Part shown: one piece after another, positions 1-9,848 of the stretch | How the letters are laid out: each line of letters starts with the position of its first letter | Numbering within the stretch: the stretch's first letter is position 1 | NCBI GenBank assembly: GCA_002683395.1 | Contig: NYTG01000014.1 | Span: 25,661 to 52,054 of the forward strand | Source of the DNA: Halieaceae bacterium | GTDB lineage: Bacteria; Pseudomonadota; Gammaproteobacteria; Pseudomonadales; Halieaceae | Direction of reading: 5' to 3' | Length of the DNA: 26,394 nucleotides | Program-made: the position numbers and the translations under genes | Notes under the pieces: generated by a model | What the model was told of the DNA's origin: nothing | The model's input: the letters and a program-made list of their open reading frames with translations, nothing else | Databases searched by the model: none

Positions 1-198
1 TTGAGTCGCCAGCCACCCACTGAGCAACTCTGGTTGGCCACCCCCGGCGGCGGCTTCCATTACTTCTGGCATGAGGACAGTCAACGTTGGCTGGATACCA
101 AGAGCGGCGCATCGTTCCATACTTTTTTTGTGGAAGAGTTGTTGCAACACACCGGGATTGAGTTGGATTGGGGCGACCGAGCGGGCGGCGACGGCTAA
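1..198 (+). CDS. cyaY: Iron-sulfur/iron-donor protein CyaY (bacterial frataxin), 3' end only
   Basis: The window opens inside this gene; the first codon (TTG) reads as an internal Leu, so the true start lies upstream. The 65 visible residues match the C-terminal half of frataxin: a short RQ-P turn, then LWLAT-GGFHY, then W-DT-SG--F, then a helix ending near the C-terminus, as in E. coli CyaY as I recall it. CyaY is a small cytosolic iron-binding protein that modulates IscS-dependent Fe-S cluster assembly. It converges on argH with 48 bases between the two stop codons, and a 7-bp GC-rich hairpin spans its stop codon. Identification rests on the strand motifs and is fairly firm despite truncation. 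Confidence 0.85.
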   Translation: MSRQPPTEQLWLATPGGGFHYFWHEDSQRWLDTKSGASFHTFFVEELLQHTGIELDWGDRAGGDG

Positions 199-205
199 CG
201 TCGCC
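187..205 (+). other. GC-rich hairpin spanning the cyaY stop codon
   Basis: GGCGACG at 187-193 pairs perfectly with CGTCGCC at 199-205. The five-base loop GCTAA contains the TAA stop. No T-run follows, so it is not a standard intrinsic terminator. It may stall RNA polymerase or protect the 3' end at this convergent junction, or be chance in GC-rich DNA. Confidence 0.35.
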
Positions 206-246
206 ACGGCCCGGATGCGCGCTATGATCTGGCCAATGAATGCAGG

Positions 247-1665
<1,419 letters not shown>

Positions 1666-1696
1666 GATGTGCCATCGTCCGTTGTATTGCCCCAAG

Positions 1697-1702
1697 ATTC
1701 TA
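1697..1702 (-). promoter_or_regulatory. Possible -10 element for argH
   Basis: On the minus strand TAGAAT, preceded by TG directly upstream, lies 31 bases before the argH ATG. No good -35 hexamer sits 16-18 bases upstream, so this is only a suggestion. The 122-base argH/hemC gap must hold promoters for both genes. Confidence 0.25.
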
Positions 1703-1755
1703 CAGTGGACGCCGCCATACTGCCCCGTTTGAGAGCGGTGAAATGTCGCCTCCAT

Positions 1756-1763
1756 GCTAAACT
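1756..1763 (+). promoter_or_regulatory. Possible extended -10 element for the hem operon
   Basis: GCTAAACT precedes the hemC GTG by 24 bases and reads as an extended -10 (TGCTAAACT from 1755). The closest -35-like hexamer, TTGAGA at 1729-1734, is 23 bases away, which is too far, so the call depends on the extended -10 alone. Confidence 0.25.
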
Positions 1764-1787
1764 GTTGGCGATAAAAGGGGGAATGCT

Positions 1788-2699
1788 GTGTCTGAAACGA
1801 TCGTGATTGCAACGCGCGAGAGCCCGCTGGCCCTATGGCAGGCTGAGCATGTGAAATCGCGCCTTGAAGTGGCGCACCCCGGACTCGAGGTTCGGCTGTT
1901 GGGGATGACGTCTCGCGGTGATCAATTGCTGGACAAACCCCTGTTTAAAGTGGGTGGCAAAGGTCTGTTCGTTAAAGAGCTGGAGACCGCACTGTTGGAT
2001 GGACGAGCTGATATCGCCGTGCACTCTATGAAAGATGTGCCGATGATGATGCCGGACGGCCTGACACTGGGCGTTATTTGTGAGCGGGAAGACCCTCGCG
2101 ATGCGCTGGTCGGCTGCCACAGTTTCGACGAATTAGGTAAAGGTGCCCGCCTGGGGACGTCCAGTTTACGCCGCAGCTGTCAGTTGAGCCGGCATCGTCC
2201 TGATCTCGAGATTGGTTTTCTTCGCGGCAACGTCAATACGCGGCTCGCCAAACTCGACGGCGGACAATTTGAGGCCATTATCCTGGCCTGTGCCGGCCTG
2301 ATCCGCCTTGGGTTCGAGGACCGGATCGGCGCGGCGATTGATCCCCACCTGTCGCTGCCGGCGGCCGGTCAGGGAGCGGTCGGGATTGAGTTTCGCGAGG
2401 CGGACCAGCGAGTGCGAGATTTGCTGGGTTCCCTGCATCACGACGGGACGGCTGCGCGGGTGCTCGCCGAGCGTGCGGTCGTGCGTCGTCTGGACGGTGG
2501 CTGTGATGTGCCCATTGCAGCCTTCGCTGAGTGGGAGGGTGATGGTCTCTGGCTGCGCGCCCGCGTGGGTGCGACAGACGGGACGACACTCCTTGAGGCG
2601 GAGGCGCGCGGCAGTGATCCTGAACAATTGGGTCTGGACGTGGCTGAGAGTCTGCTCTCTCAGGGAGCTGAAGACCTCATTCACGCAGCCAGGGGATGA
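1788..2699 (+). CDS. hemC: Hydroxymethylbilane synthase (porphobilinogen deaminase)
   Basis: Joins four porphobilinogen molecules into hydroxymethylbilane in the tetrapyrrole pathway; cytosolic. The 303-residue protein begins [13 protein letters not shown], has the catalytic Asp in HSMKDVP (D83), the LRGNVNTRL substrate loop near 145-153, and Cys239 in LDGGCDVPI, which carries the dipyrromethane cofactor. All domains are present and length is normal (E. coli 313). The start is a GTG preceded by AAGGGGGA; the nearby ATG at 1783 is out of frame. Its stop overlaps the hemD start by four bases (ATGA), so the two are probably translationally coupled. It leads the hemCDXY operon. Confidence 0.97.
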   Translation: MSETIVIATRESPLALWQAEHVKSRLEVAHPGLEVRLLGMTSRGDQLLDKPLFKVGGKGLFVKELETALLDGRADIAVHSMKDVPMMMPDGLTLGVICEREDPRDALVGCHSFDELGKGARLGTSSLRRSCQLSRHRPDLEIGFLRGNVNTRLAKLDGGQFEAIILACAGLIRLGFEDRIGAAIDPHLSLPAAGQGAVGIEFREADQRVRDLLGSLHHDGTAARVLAERAVVRRLDGGCDVPIAAFAEWEGDGLWLRARVGATDGTTLLEAEARGSDPEQLGLDVAESLLSQGAEDLIHAARG

Positions 2700-3439
2700 C
2701 AACCGTTGTTCTGACGCGGCCCGAAGCTGACAGCGAGCGCTTGTCACGAACGCTCCGCGATCAGGGCGTTGATTCTCTGGTCATACCGATTATGTCGATT
2801 GCGGGCATCGCCGTGTCCGAGCAACCCGCCGTTGCAGCGGTGTCTGACAAGACGCTCTTTATCTTTATCAGTGCCAACGCGGTGCGGTTCGGACTGCCTC
2901 GTCTCCGCGCCGAGCTGGGTGGCCATCGCAGTGCGACGACGATTGCGGTAGGCAGTAAAACCCGTGACGCGCTGCAAGCCGAAGGGTTCAATGCCTTGAT
3001 GCCAGCCCGATCTGATTCGGAGGGTTTGTTGGCGATGCCCGAGCTCTCCGATGCTCTCTTGCCCGATGTGGTCATCGTGAAAGGAGAGGGAGGCCGTGAA
3101 CTGCTGGGCGAAGAGCTCAAACGTCGCGGTGCCCGGGTGACTGAATGGTGCTGTTACCGGCGGTGCTGGCCCGAGGTGGATCTGTCGGTGCTGCGAGACG
3201 TGGATTCGTCTTTCGTCTTTCAGGCCAGCAGCGGCGAGATGGTGTCGCGATTATCGGAATTGCTGACTGGTGAGAGGCAGGAGGATCTGTTCCAATCTCC
3301 CGTGATTGTTCCCTCCGAGCGCGTGGCGGCACTGGCGACAGCGCTGGGATGGGGGCGGGTAATTCGTGCAGAGGATGCCGGCGATCGGGCGTTCACAGTC
3401 GCGCTGAAACAGCTCTCTGGGGTAGGAGTCGACACATGA
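2696..3439 (+). CDS. hemD: Uroporphyrinogen-III synthase
   Basis: Cyclises hydroxymethylbilane with inversion of ring D to give uroporphyrinogen III, the branch point to heme and siroheme. This family is poorly conserved, but the 247 residues show the expected landmarks: the N-terminal VLTRPE start, FISANAVR near 57-64, [10 protein letters not shown] near 84-93, SDSEGLL near 106-112, KGEGGRELL near 129-137 followed by RGARV and the C-YRR-WP stretch, and [10 protein letters not shown] near the end. It starts within the hemC stop (ATGA at 2696) and ends within the hemX start (ATGA at 3436), so it is embedded in a coupled operon. Position between hemC and hemX supports the call strongly. Confidence 0.94.
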   Translation: MTTVVLTRPEADSERLSRTLRDQGVDSLVIPIMSIAGIAVSEQPAVAAVSDKTLFIFISANAVRFGLPRLRAELGGHRSATTIAVGSKTRDALQAEGFNALMPARSDSEGLLAMPELSDALLPDVVIVKGEGGRELLGEELKRRGARVTEWCCYRRCWPEVDLSVLRDVDSSFVFQASSGEMVSRLSELLTGERQEDLFQSPVIVPSERVAALATALGWGRVIRAEDAGDRAFTVALKQLSGVGVDT

Positions 3440-4572
3440 CGGAACCGGCTGCGCCAGCCAAGACCGCGATCATTCCGAAGGCAGATACACCGCCACGCAG
3501 GAACCGCTGGACCCTGTGGCTACCATTGCTGACCCTGTTATTGCTCTGTGGGTTGGGCGCTGGCGGCTATGGGTTTGGGTGGCCCTGGGCGCAGCAATTG
3601 TGGCAACGGTTCGAGGATCTTGAGCGTCAGGTAGTCGACGCCCAAGCGCAGGCAGCTGCACCGGGGCCAGACGTTGCGGCCTTGGCGCGAGCCGCCGCTA
3701 ACAGCAGCGTTCAGTCTGGACTGGCGTCGTTGGAAGACGATTGGCAGCGCGAATTGTCTGCGCTGCGCGCGCGGCAAAATGCGGAGCGCGCTGAGTCGGT
3801 GCGACAGTTGACTGGTCGGATGGGGCGACTCGAGGACCAGATGGACCGATTGCTGGCCGTCGATCGGCGGGCGTGGTTGGGACAAGAGGCGGTTTTTCTG
3901 ACGCGGCTGGCTGGACAGCGGTTGCTGGTCGCCCGTGACGTGGAGGCTGCGCTGGTCCTGCTCGAGCAGGCAGATGCTTTACTCCGAGATACCGGTGAGC
4001 CCAACTTTGAAGGTGTGCGACTCGCGATCGCCCGGGATAGGGCGGCACTGGCTGCGGTGCCGGTGGTCGATCAGGTCGGTTTGTATGCCCGGCTGTCGGG
4101 GCTTGTTGACCAGGTTGAGCAATTGCAGCTCGAATTTGAAGCACCTGCCAGCGACATGAAAGCGGACGCTTTATCCACGACAGGGTGGCGGGAGCGGGCG
4201 TCCGCCGGTTGGCAGGCGGCACTGGCAAAGCTGTCTGACTATCTGATTATTCGGCGCCGGAGTGACGAGATTGCACAATTGATGACGCCGGAATGGGCGG
4301 CGCTGGCGAGACAGAATAGTCGGATGTTGATCGAGCAGAGTCAGATCGCCATGTTGTCGGCCAATCAACCTTTGTTCGAGCAATCTTTGCAGCGTTCCGC
4401 AAAATTTGTTGCCTTGTTCGCACAACAAGACGCCGATCGGGTCGCGAGTATTGTGGCGGATCTGGGCGCCCTGCAGAATCAGAATATTGCGCCTGATTTA
4501 CCGGATCTGACGGATACTCGGAGTCTGCTTGAAGGTCAGGTGGAGCGACTCGGCGACAGGACATCTCCTTGA
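3436..4572 (+). CDS. hemX: HemX, membrane-anchored uroporphyrinogen-III C-methyltransferase-like protein
   Basis: A 378-residue protein with a short Pro/Lys-rich cytosolic tail, one membrane segment at about residues 24-45 (LWLPLLTLLLLCGLGAGGYG), a heptad-like coiled-coil region that follows it, and a long helical periplasmic part. This is the layout of HemX from hemCDXY operons. Despite the database name, HemX lacks the SAM-binding methyltransferase fold and its role is unproven; it may organise heme enzymes at the membrane. The frame is open upstream to 3349 inside hemD, but the ATG at 3436 overlaps the hemD stop and gives the normal N-terminus, preceded by GGTAGGAG. Confidence 0.9.
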   Translation: MTEPAAPAKTAIIPKADTPPRRNRWTLWLPLLTLLLLCGLGAGGYGFGWPWAQQLWQRFEDLERQVVDAQAQAAAPGPDVAALARAAANSSVQSGLASLEDDWQRELSALRARQNAERAESVRQLTGRMGRLEDQMDRLLAVDRRAWLGQEAVFLTRLAGQRLLVARDVEAALVLLEQADALLRDTGEPNFEGVRLAIARDRAALAAVPVVDQVGLYARLSGLVDQVEQLQLEFEAPASDMKADALSTTGWRERASAGWQAALAKLSDYLIIRRRSDEIAQLMTPEWAALARQNSRMLIEQSQIAMLSANQPLFEQSLQRSAKFVALFAQQDADRVASIVADLGALQNQNIAPDLPDLTDTRSLLEGQVERLGDRTSP

Positions 4573-5759
4573 CCATGGCACGCATGAGTCTTTATCTGGT
4601 TTTGAGTCTTTTCGCCGGGGCAATACTGGTCAATACCATTGTGCAGGACCCCGGCTATCTGCTGATGACCTGGGGTGACTGGCAGGTCGAGACGTCGGTA
4701 TGGCTCGCACTGAGTGCGCTCCTGCTGGCGTATATCGTTATCGGGTTGTTGCTGCGCGTGGTCCGATCGACGCTGCGCGTGCCCAAGGCGTTGCACCGGT
4801 GGCTGGGACTGCGCTCGGTTCGTGGCGCCCATCGCAGAGCGGATAAAGGCTTTGCTGCTTTTTTTGAAGGTCGTTGGGATGTCGCGGAGAAGGCGTTGCG
4901 AAAAGCGGGGCCTGCCGATGAGCAGACCCTGTTGCATCCGCTCTATGCCGCGCTCGCGGCGGCGCGTCGCGGCCAAACGGAGCGTGCGCTGGCATTACTG
5001 GATCAGGCTGAAACCGACGCTGCGGCCCCCTTGTCATTGGTCGTTATGGCGCGCGCAGAATGCCATCTTGCTACGATGGCGCCCGATCGGGCAGAGCAGG
5101 CGCTGGATCAGCTGTCGTCAGCAGAGCGTGCCTTGCCCCGGGCAAAGGCCTTACAGGCTGAGTTCGCGTATGCGCAGCGCGACTGGCAGCGGTTGATCGA
5201 ACTACTGCCCGATTTGAGACGTGGCCGGGTAGTGCCTGAGCACCAGGCGGCCGCCTGGGAGCGCGAGGCTTGGCTCGCGGCGCTGTCAGAAACGGGCGAC
5301 TCGACGTCGACGGCACTCTCGTTGTGGAAGCGAGCGCCCGATTCAGTGAAATCAGAGGGCCAACCGTTTTGGGCGGCGCTGGTGACTCGTCTACAGTCCG
5401 AGGAGGACTGGGAGGCTCTACAAAAAGCCCTTCAGGAGCGTCTCGAGCACTATTGCGAGTCCGCTACGCTACAGACGATGTCTGCCTTGCCCGAGCGTCA
5501 GGCGATCAAAATGAAAAAGTCGATCAAGCGGTGGTGTGAACAAGATGCCGAGGGGCACTGCCATGCGGCGCTTGCCCACATCGCTCAGCTCGAGGGTGAC
5601 ACTGAGGCCGCGGGCTCGCTGTGGGAGCAGGCTTACGGTCGCTGTCCGTCAGCGGAAAATACTGCGAAGTGGTCTGAATGGTTGAGAGATCAGGGCGAGG
5701 AAGGGCAGGCCTCAGCGCTGGAGGCTGAGTTGCTGGCGACACTCCGGCAGGATCGGTAG
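4569..5759 (+). CDS. hemY: HemY, heme-biosynthesis-associated TPR protein
   Basis: Inner-membrane protein of hem operons with two N-terminal membrane segments (about residues 6-25 and 38-62) and a long helical TPR-like domain facing the cytosol or periplasm. The conserved DPGYLLMTWGDWQVETS loop between the segments and the charged stretch R-AHRRADKG after them match the HemY N-terminal family. Its function is not settled; it is not the Gram-positive oxidase also named HemY. Start: TTG at 4569 overlaps the hemX stop (TTGA) with AGGA seven bases upstream, continuing the overlap pattern of this operon; ATG at 4575, two codons later, is the alternative but has 13-base spacing. The product is 394-396 residues. 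Confidence 0.9.
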   Translation: MTMARMSLYLVLSLFAGAILVNTIVQDPGYLLMTWGDWQVETSVWLALSALLLAYIVIGLLLRVVRSTLRVPKALHRWLGLRSVRGAHRRADKGFAAFFEGRWDVAEKALRKAGPADEQTLLHPLYAALAAARRGQTERALALLDQAETDAAAPLSLVVMARAECHLATMAPDRAEQALDQLSSAERALPRAKALQAEFAYAQRDWQRLIELLPDLRRGRVVPEHQAAAWEREAWLAALSETGDSTSTALSLWKRAPDSVKSEGQPFWAALVTRLQSEEDWEALQKALQERLEHYCESATLQTMSALPERQAIKMKKSIKRWCEQDAEGHCHAALAHIAQLEGDTEAAGSLWEQAYGRCPSAENTAKWSEWLRDQGEEGQASALEAELLATLRQDR

Positions 5760-5780
5760 GCGTTGCGAGCGGCCCGATCC
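5750..5780. other. Inverted repeat spanning the hemY stop, just downstream of ubiD
   Basis: GGATCGG at 5750-5756 pairs with CCGATCC at 5774-5780 across a 17-base loop. It sits between the converging hemY and ubiD stops (5759 and 5782). There is no T-run on either strand, so if it works in termination it would be as an RNA-stabilising or bidirectional pausing stem. Evidence is the perfect 7-bp match and the position only. Confidence 0.3.
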
Positions 5781-5781
5781 A

Positions 5782-7278
5782 TTATCGACCGGGTAAATTG
5801 ATACCGAGCGAATCCCATAGAGCGTCTACCCGATCGCGCGTTGCGCCATCCATTTCAATAGTGCGACCCCACTCGCGATCAGTCTCGCCTTCCCATTTCT
5901 GGGTCGCATCCATGCCAATTTTGGATCCCAGTCCGGCAACGGGTGACGCGAAGTCGAGGTAGTCGATAGGCGTATTTTCGACGATCGTGCAGTCCCTCGC
6001 CGGATCCATTCGCGTTGTCATGGCCCAGATGACATCTTCCCAGGAGCGCGCATTGATGTCTTCGTCAGTCACGATAATGAATTTTGTATACATGAACTGA
6101 CGAAGGAAAGACCACACGCCGAACATGACCCGCTTGGCGTGTCCCGGGTATTCCTTGCGCATGGTGACGACCGCCATTCGGTATGAGCAGCCCTCCGGAG
6201 GAAGATAGAAATCACTGATTTCGGGAAACTGTTTTTTTAATAGCGGAACAAACACTTCGTTGAGTGCCACGCCCAGTATCGCCGGCTCATCAGGGGGGCG
6301 ACCGGTATAGGTACTGTGATAGATCGGGTTTTCCCGAGTAGTAATGGCGTCCACAGTAAACACCGGGAAGCGTTCCACTTCGTTGTAGTAGCCGGTGTGG
6401 TCGCCAAAAGGCCCCTCATCGGCTAATTCTTCTGGATCGATATAGCCTTCAAGAATGATTTCACTGTGCGCGGGCACCATCAGGTTATTATTTCGACAGG
6501 CATTGGTGACGCACTCAGCCAAATCGGTTTTCTTGCCGCGCAACAAACCGGCGAAGGCGTACTCTGACAGTGCGTCGGGTACCGGCGTGACTGCCCCGAG
6601 TGTGGTGGCCGGATCTGCCCCCAGCGCAATCGCCACAGGGTAGGGTTCCCCGGGTCGCTTGAGCTGCCAGTCGCGAAAATCTAGCGCGCCACCGCGGTGA
6701 GACAGCCAGCGCATAATGAGCTTGTTGCGCCCCAAAAATTGCATCCGGTAGATACCCAGATTCATTCGCTCTTTTTCGGGGCCGCGAGTGATCACCAGTG
6801 GCCAGGTCACCAGTGGGCCCACATCGTCGGGCCAGCAGGTTTGGATGGGCAGTTTGGTGAGGTCCACCTCTTCACCCTTTAGCACTCTCTGCTGACAGGG
6901 AGCTCTCTTAATGACCCTAGGGCCCATAGTGAGGATCTTTTTGAGCAGCGGCGCTTTATCGACCAGATCCCTCATGCCTTTGGGCGGATCGGGTTGTCGC
7001 AGGTAGGCCAGCAGTTCACCGACCTCGCGCAGTGCCTCGACTTTCTCTTCGCCCATGCCAAGCGCCACGCGCCTTTCTGCGCCAAAAAGATTGGCCAGAA
7101 CGGGTATGTCAGAACCTTTGGGGTTTTCGAAGAGTAAGGCCGGACCACCCCCTCTGAGGGTGCGGTCGGCGATCTCGGTCATTTCCAGATTGGGATCGAC
7201 CTCTGCGGTGATTCGGACGAGATCACCCCGCTTTTCAAGTTCACTGATGAACTCCCGCAGGTCAACAAAGCTGGGCAT
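5782..7278 (-). CDS. ubiD: 4-hydroxy-3-polyprenylbenzoate decarboxylase UbiD
   Basis: Removes the carboxyl group from 3-polyprenyl-4-hydroxybenzoate in ubiquinone synthesis, using the prenylated FMN made by UbiX. The 498-residue length matches E. coli UbiD (497). Family landmarks are intact: DLREFI-LE--GDL-RI at the N-terminus, [18 protein letters not shown] (35-53), NLGIYRMQ (173-180), RWLSHRGGA (190-198), and the active-site stretch [20 protein letters not shown] (277-296) holding conserved acidic residues. It begins nine bases after the rho stop on the same strand, so the two are probably co-transcribed, an arrangement known in other gammaproteobacteria. No ubiX is in the window. Confidence 0.96.
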   Translation of the reverse strand: MPSFVDLREFISELEKRGDLVRITAEVDPNLEMTEIADRTLRGGGPALLFENPKGSDIPVLANLFGAERRVALGMGEEKVEALREVGELLAYLRQPDPPKGMRDLVDKAPLLKKILTMGPRVIKRAPCQQRVLKGEEVDLTKLPIQTCWPDDVGPLVTWPLVITRGPEKERMNLGIYRMQFLGRNKLIMRWLSHRGGALDFRDWQLKRPGEPYPVAIALGADPATTLGAVTPVPDALSEYAFAGLLRGKKTDLAECVTNACRNNNLMVPAHSEIILEGYIDPEELADEGPFGDHTGYYNEVERFPVFTVDAITTRENPIYHSTYTGRPPDEPAILGVALNEVFVPLLKKQFPEISDFYLPPEGCSYRMAVVTMRKEYPGHAKRVMFGVWSFLRQFMYTKFIIVTDEDINARSWEDVIWAMTTRMDPARDCTIVENTPIDYLDFASPVAGLGSKIGMDATQKWEGETDREWGRTIEMDGATRDRVDALWDSLGINLPGR

Positions 7279-7287
7279 GGCAGTGGA

Positions 7288-8829
7288 TTACTTCCGCTTC
7301 ATGGACTTGAAAAATTCCTCGTTGGATTTGGTGTCTTTGAGTTTATCGAGCTGGAACTCGATGGCGGCCAGATCCTCCATCCCGTGCAAGAGCTTGCGCA
7401 GAATCCACATGCGCTGCAACTCGTCCTCGCCGGTGAGCAACTCCTCCCGGCGAGTGCCTGAGCGACGGATATTAATAGCGGGATACACACGCTTTTCCGC
7501 AATCTTGCGGTCAAGATGCAGCTCCAGGTTACCGGTGCCTTTGAATTCCTCGTAGATCACTTCATCCATTTTTGAGCCGGTATCGATCAGCGCGGTCGCA
7601 ATAATCGACAAGCTACCGCCTTCCTCGATATTCCGCGCGGCACCAAAGAATCGCTTTGGTCTCTCTAGGGCGTGTGCATCGACACCCCCCGTCAGCACTT
7701 TACCGGAGCTGGGAATGACGGTGTTGTAGGCGCGGGCTAGGCGGGTGATCGAATCAAGCAAGATCACCACATCGCGCTTGTGCTCGACCAGGCGCTTGGC
7801 TTTTTCGATCACCATATCGGCAACCTGAACATGACGCGATGGCGGCTCGTCAAAGGTTGAAGCAACGACCTCGGCGCCGCGAGCGCCCACGGACCGCTGC
7901 ATTTCGGTCACCTCCTCAGGCCGTTCATCGATCAATAGCACGATGACGTAGCACTCGGGGTTGTTCGAGATAATCGCCTGCGCGATATTTTGCATCATGA
8001 TCGTTTTACCCGCTTTTGGCGGGGCAACCAGCAGTCCACGTTGGCCTTTACCAATGGGTGCAACCAAATCGATCAGACGCCCGGTAAGATCCTCTGAAGA
8101 GCCATTTCCTTTTTCCAGCGTCAAACGCTCATTCGGAAACAGCGGCGTGAGGTTTTCAAATAGAATCTTGCTCTTGGCGCTCTCGGGAGACTCGAAATTG
8201 ACGTCCTTGACCTTAAGCAATGCAAAGTAACGCTCGGAATCTTTAGGCGGCCGGATCATGCCGGTGACGCTGTCACCTGTGCGGAGGTTGAAGCGGCGAA
8301 TCTGGCTGGGGCTGACGTAGATATCGTCGGGGCCGGCCAGAAACGAGCTGTCGGCTGATCTCAGGAAACCAAAACCATCCTGCAGGATCTCGAGCACGCC
8401 ATCGCCCCAGATATCCTCCCCACTTTTGGCGTGCCGCTTGAGCAGGGCAAAGATGATGTCCTGTTTTCGGGATCGAGCCATATTTTCGATGCCCATTTCC
8501 CGGGCCATATCGATGAGTTCCTGTGTCGGCTTATCCTTCAGCTCGGTCAGGCTCATTGGATTGGCGCTAGGGGTGTTCGGGTCGCGGCGCGGCCGTCTTT
8601 GTCGACCGCGGCGCGATCGGCCTTGCGGGGCCTCTTCATCGCTCGCCGCTGTGGGCTCGGCGGGGGTGTCGGTCTCAGTCTCGGTCGACGCCTCCGCCTC
8701 GGACGCCTTCAGTTTCAGGGTTCGTCCGTTCTTTTTACTGGCTTCTGCGTCGGACGCGTCGTTGGCGACGGCCTCTTCATTAGGGGCGGGTTCCAACTTT
8801 TCAGTGTTGGCGCTGGTTTGTTCTTCCAC
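7288..8829 (-). CDS. rho: Transcription termination factor Rho
   Basis: Hexameric RNA helicase that ends transcription at Rho-dependent sites. Residues 92 onward align almost end to end with E. coli Rho: MSLTELK start, the RNA-binding OB fold ([24 protein letters not shown]), Walker A APPKAGKT (269-276), [13 protein letters not shown], the secondary RNA-binding loop [15 protein letters not shown] and the arginine-rich SGTRREE. Two features differ. An N-terminal extension of about 91 residues is Ala/Glu/Thr-rich and then strongly basic ([12 protein letters not shown] at 71-82). A three-residue insertion (VGARGAE, residues 314-320) sits where E. coli reads VKGE. The start is GTG with GGAAG six bases upstream; total 513 residues against 419 in E. 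coli. Confidence 0.97.
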   Translation of the reverse strand: MEEQTSANTEKLEPAPNEEAVANDASDAEASKKNGRTLKLKASEAEASTETETDTPAEPTAASDEEAPQGRSRRGRQRRPRRDPNTPSANPMSLTELKDKPTQELIDMAREMGIENMARSRKQDIIFALLKRHAKSGEDIWGDGVLEILQDGFGFLRSADSSFLAGPDDIYVSPSQIRRFNLRTGDSVTGMIRPPKDSERYFALLKVKDVNFESPESAKSKILFENLTPLFPNERLTLEKGNGSSEDLTGRLIDLVAPIGKGQRGLLVAPPKAGKTIMMQNIAQAIISNNPECYVIVLLIDERPEEVTEMQRSVGARGAEVVASTFDEPPSRHVQVADMVIEKAKRLVEHKRDVVILLDSITRLARAYNTVIPSSGKVLTGGVDAHALERPKRFFGAARNIEEGGSLSIIATALIDTGSKMDEVIYEEFKGTGNLELHLDRKIAEKRVYPAINIRRSGTRREELLTGEDELQRMWILRKLLHGMEDLAAIEFQLDKLKDTKSNEEFFKSMKRK

Positions 8830-9108
8830 AAATCACTTCCGGCTCAATAGGTAAAGTTAGTTAAAAAAGGAAAGGGGCTGTTCCGACGATGCGTGTTGTA
8901 CTGATGCGGGTCGGAGTAAAGGTCTGCACCTTAACGATCTCTTCGCCCATGCATTCCACACGCTTGCAGAAAGTGCCCTGCAGGTTTGGTGAGAGAAGAG
9001 ATTACCGGGTGCCGAGGGAGCCTTAAAGGTCCCAATTGGCCGAAACTTAGCACCCGAAGATGGGCGCGTCCAGCAAAATATTGCGATGTTTTTTGGCCCA
9101 GCGGCCGT
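8830..9108 (-). promoter_or_regulatory. Leader region of rho (between trxA and rho)
   Basis: This 279-base non-coding stretch is the longest gene-free interval in the window. It contains a nested stem structure at 9006-9056 (listed separately), and a possible 29-codon leader reading frame from ATG 8950 down to a TAA at 8861, ending 31 bases before the rho GTG. In E. coli rho has a long leader with a small open frame (rhoL) and is autoregulated by attenuation. The comparison makes a regulatory leader likely here, but neither the leader peptide nor a promoter can be confirmed. No convincing -35/-10 pair was found. Confidence 0.5.
9006..9056 (-). other. Nested hairpin in the rho leader
   Basis: CGGGTGC at 9006-9012 pairs with GCACCCG at 9050-9056. 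Inside it, GGGA (9016-9019) pairs with TCCC (9030-9033) and CCTT (9021-9024) with AAGG (9026-9029). The result is an outer 7-bp stem and an inner compound stem. There is no adjacent T-run. Position in the rho leader suggests RNA-level control or processing after trxA, but this is inference. Confidence 0.4.
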
Positions 9109-9435
9109 TCAGACAACGGTATCGACAAACTCACTCAACTGGGTTTTTGACAGCGCGCCGACCTTGGTGTCGACAGCATTTCCGCCTTTGAACATGATCA
9201 GGGTCGGAATACCGCGAATGTTGAATTTCCCGGGCATATCGGGGTTGGCGTCGACGTCAACTTTACAGACCTTCACCTTTCCTGCGTATTCTGTGGCAAT
9301 CTCTTCGAGGATGGGAGCAATCATTTTGCAGGGTCCACACCACTCGGCCCAGAAGTCGACGAGCACGGGTACGTCGCTGGAAAGCACCTCCGCGTCGAAG
9401 TTGTCGTCAGTCACATGCAGGATATCAGCGCTCAT
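9109..9435 (-). CDS. trxA: Thioredoxin 1
   Basis: Small cytosolic disulfide reductase reduced by thioredoxin reductase. The 108-residue protein has the classical active site [11 protein letters not shown] (about 28-38) with its CxxC redox pair, the cis-proline segment GIPTLIMF (about 74-81), and no signal peptide. Length equals the E. coli protein. The ATG at 9435 is preceded by CGGAG at five-base spacing. It sits upstream of rho on the same strand, a conserved trxA-rho order in gammaproteobacteria. A likely promoter lies 63-91 bases upstream of the start. Confidence 0.97.
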   Translation of the reverse strand: MSADILHVTDDNFDAEVLSSDVPVLVDFWAEWCGPCKMIAPILEEIATEYAGKVKVCKVDVDANPDMPGKFNIRGIPTLIMFKGGNAVDTKVGALSKTQLSEFVDTVV

Positions 9436-9497
9436 AAGGGCTCCGTTGTCAGGTCAGTATTAGGTTGCGTACAGGGAAGCATAAACGTGCCAATCGG

Positions 9498-9526
9498 AAA
9501 ATATCCTACTGCTTCGCGGCCGGCAA
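9498..9526 (-). promoter_or_regulatory. Putative sigma-70 promoter for trxA
   Basis: On the minus strand TTGCCG (9526-9521) and TATTTT (9503-9498) are separated by exactly 17 bases, upstream of trxA and inside the 128-base divergent gap with the GIY-YIG gene. Four of six -35 positions and four of six -10 positions fit consensus. Confidence 0.4.
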
Positions 9527-9563
9527 GCGCTGAAAAGCGGCGATTGCCTCGGTTTGGGCGACT

Positions 9564-9848
9564 ATGATGACACAGTCCGCGGTATGGCAGGTGTATTTGG
9601 TGCGATGCATTGATGATTCGATTTACGCCGGGATCACAACAGATCTCAACAGGCGGCTCAAGCAGCATAATGGGGAATTGCCTGGCGGCGCCCGATATAC
9701 GCGTGGCCGCCAGCCCATTACGCTGATGTGGTCGGAGATTTGTGGTTCGCGCTCTGATGCACTGCGTCGGGAAGCGGCGCTGCGTCGTCTCAGTCGGCGC
9801 CAAAAGTGGGCGTTGATTGCGTCGGCAGAAGGAGCGCGCAAGGAGTGA
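9564..9848 (+). CDS. GIY-YIG domain protein, YhbQ/UPF0213 type
   Basis: A 94-residue single-domain protein of the GIY-YIG nuclease superfamily. It shows VYLVRC (10-15) in place of the GIY strand, IYAGIT (20-25) in place of YIG, the catalytic-type Arg/His helix LNRRLKQH (28-35) and the Glu of REAALRRL (69-76), followed by SRRQK. It aligns along its length with E. coli YhbQ (100 residues). Members of this small subfamily are thought to act on nucleic acid, but cellular roles are unclear. ATG at 9564 or the adjacent ATG at 9567 could be the start; the ribosome binding site is weak. The stop overlaps the next gene's GTG by four bases, so the pair is coupled. Confidence 0.85.
   Translation: MMTQSAVWQVYLVRCIDDSIYAGITTDLNRRLKQHNGELPGGARYTRGRQPITLMWSEICGSRSDALRREAALRRLSRRQKWALIASAEGARKE

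Noticed and set aside
2166..2747. 193-codon minus-strand open frame opposite hemC/hemD
   Set aside because: It lies antisense to well-supported hem genes, has biased Arg/Gln-rich composition and resembles no family; a shadow of GC-rich codon use.
3698..4228. 176-codon minus-strand open frame opposite hemX
   Set aside because: Pro/Arg/Ala-rich low-complexity translation antisense to a real gene, no ribosome binding site seen.
8931..9134. 67-codon minus-strand open frame across the trxA end and rho leader
   Set aside because: It overlaps the trxA 3' end, has no ribosome binding site and covers a base-paired region; the structured leader explains the stretch better.
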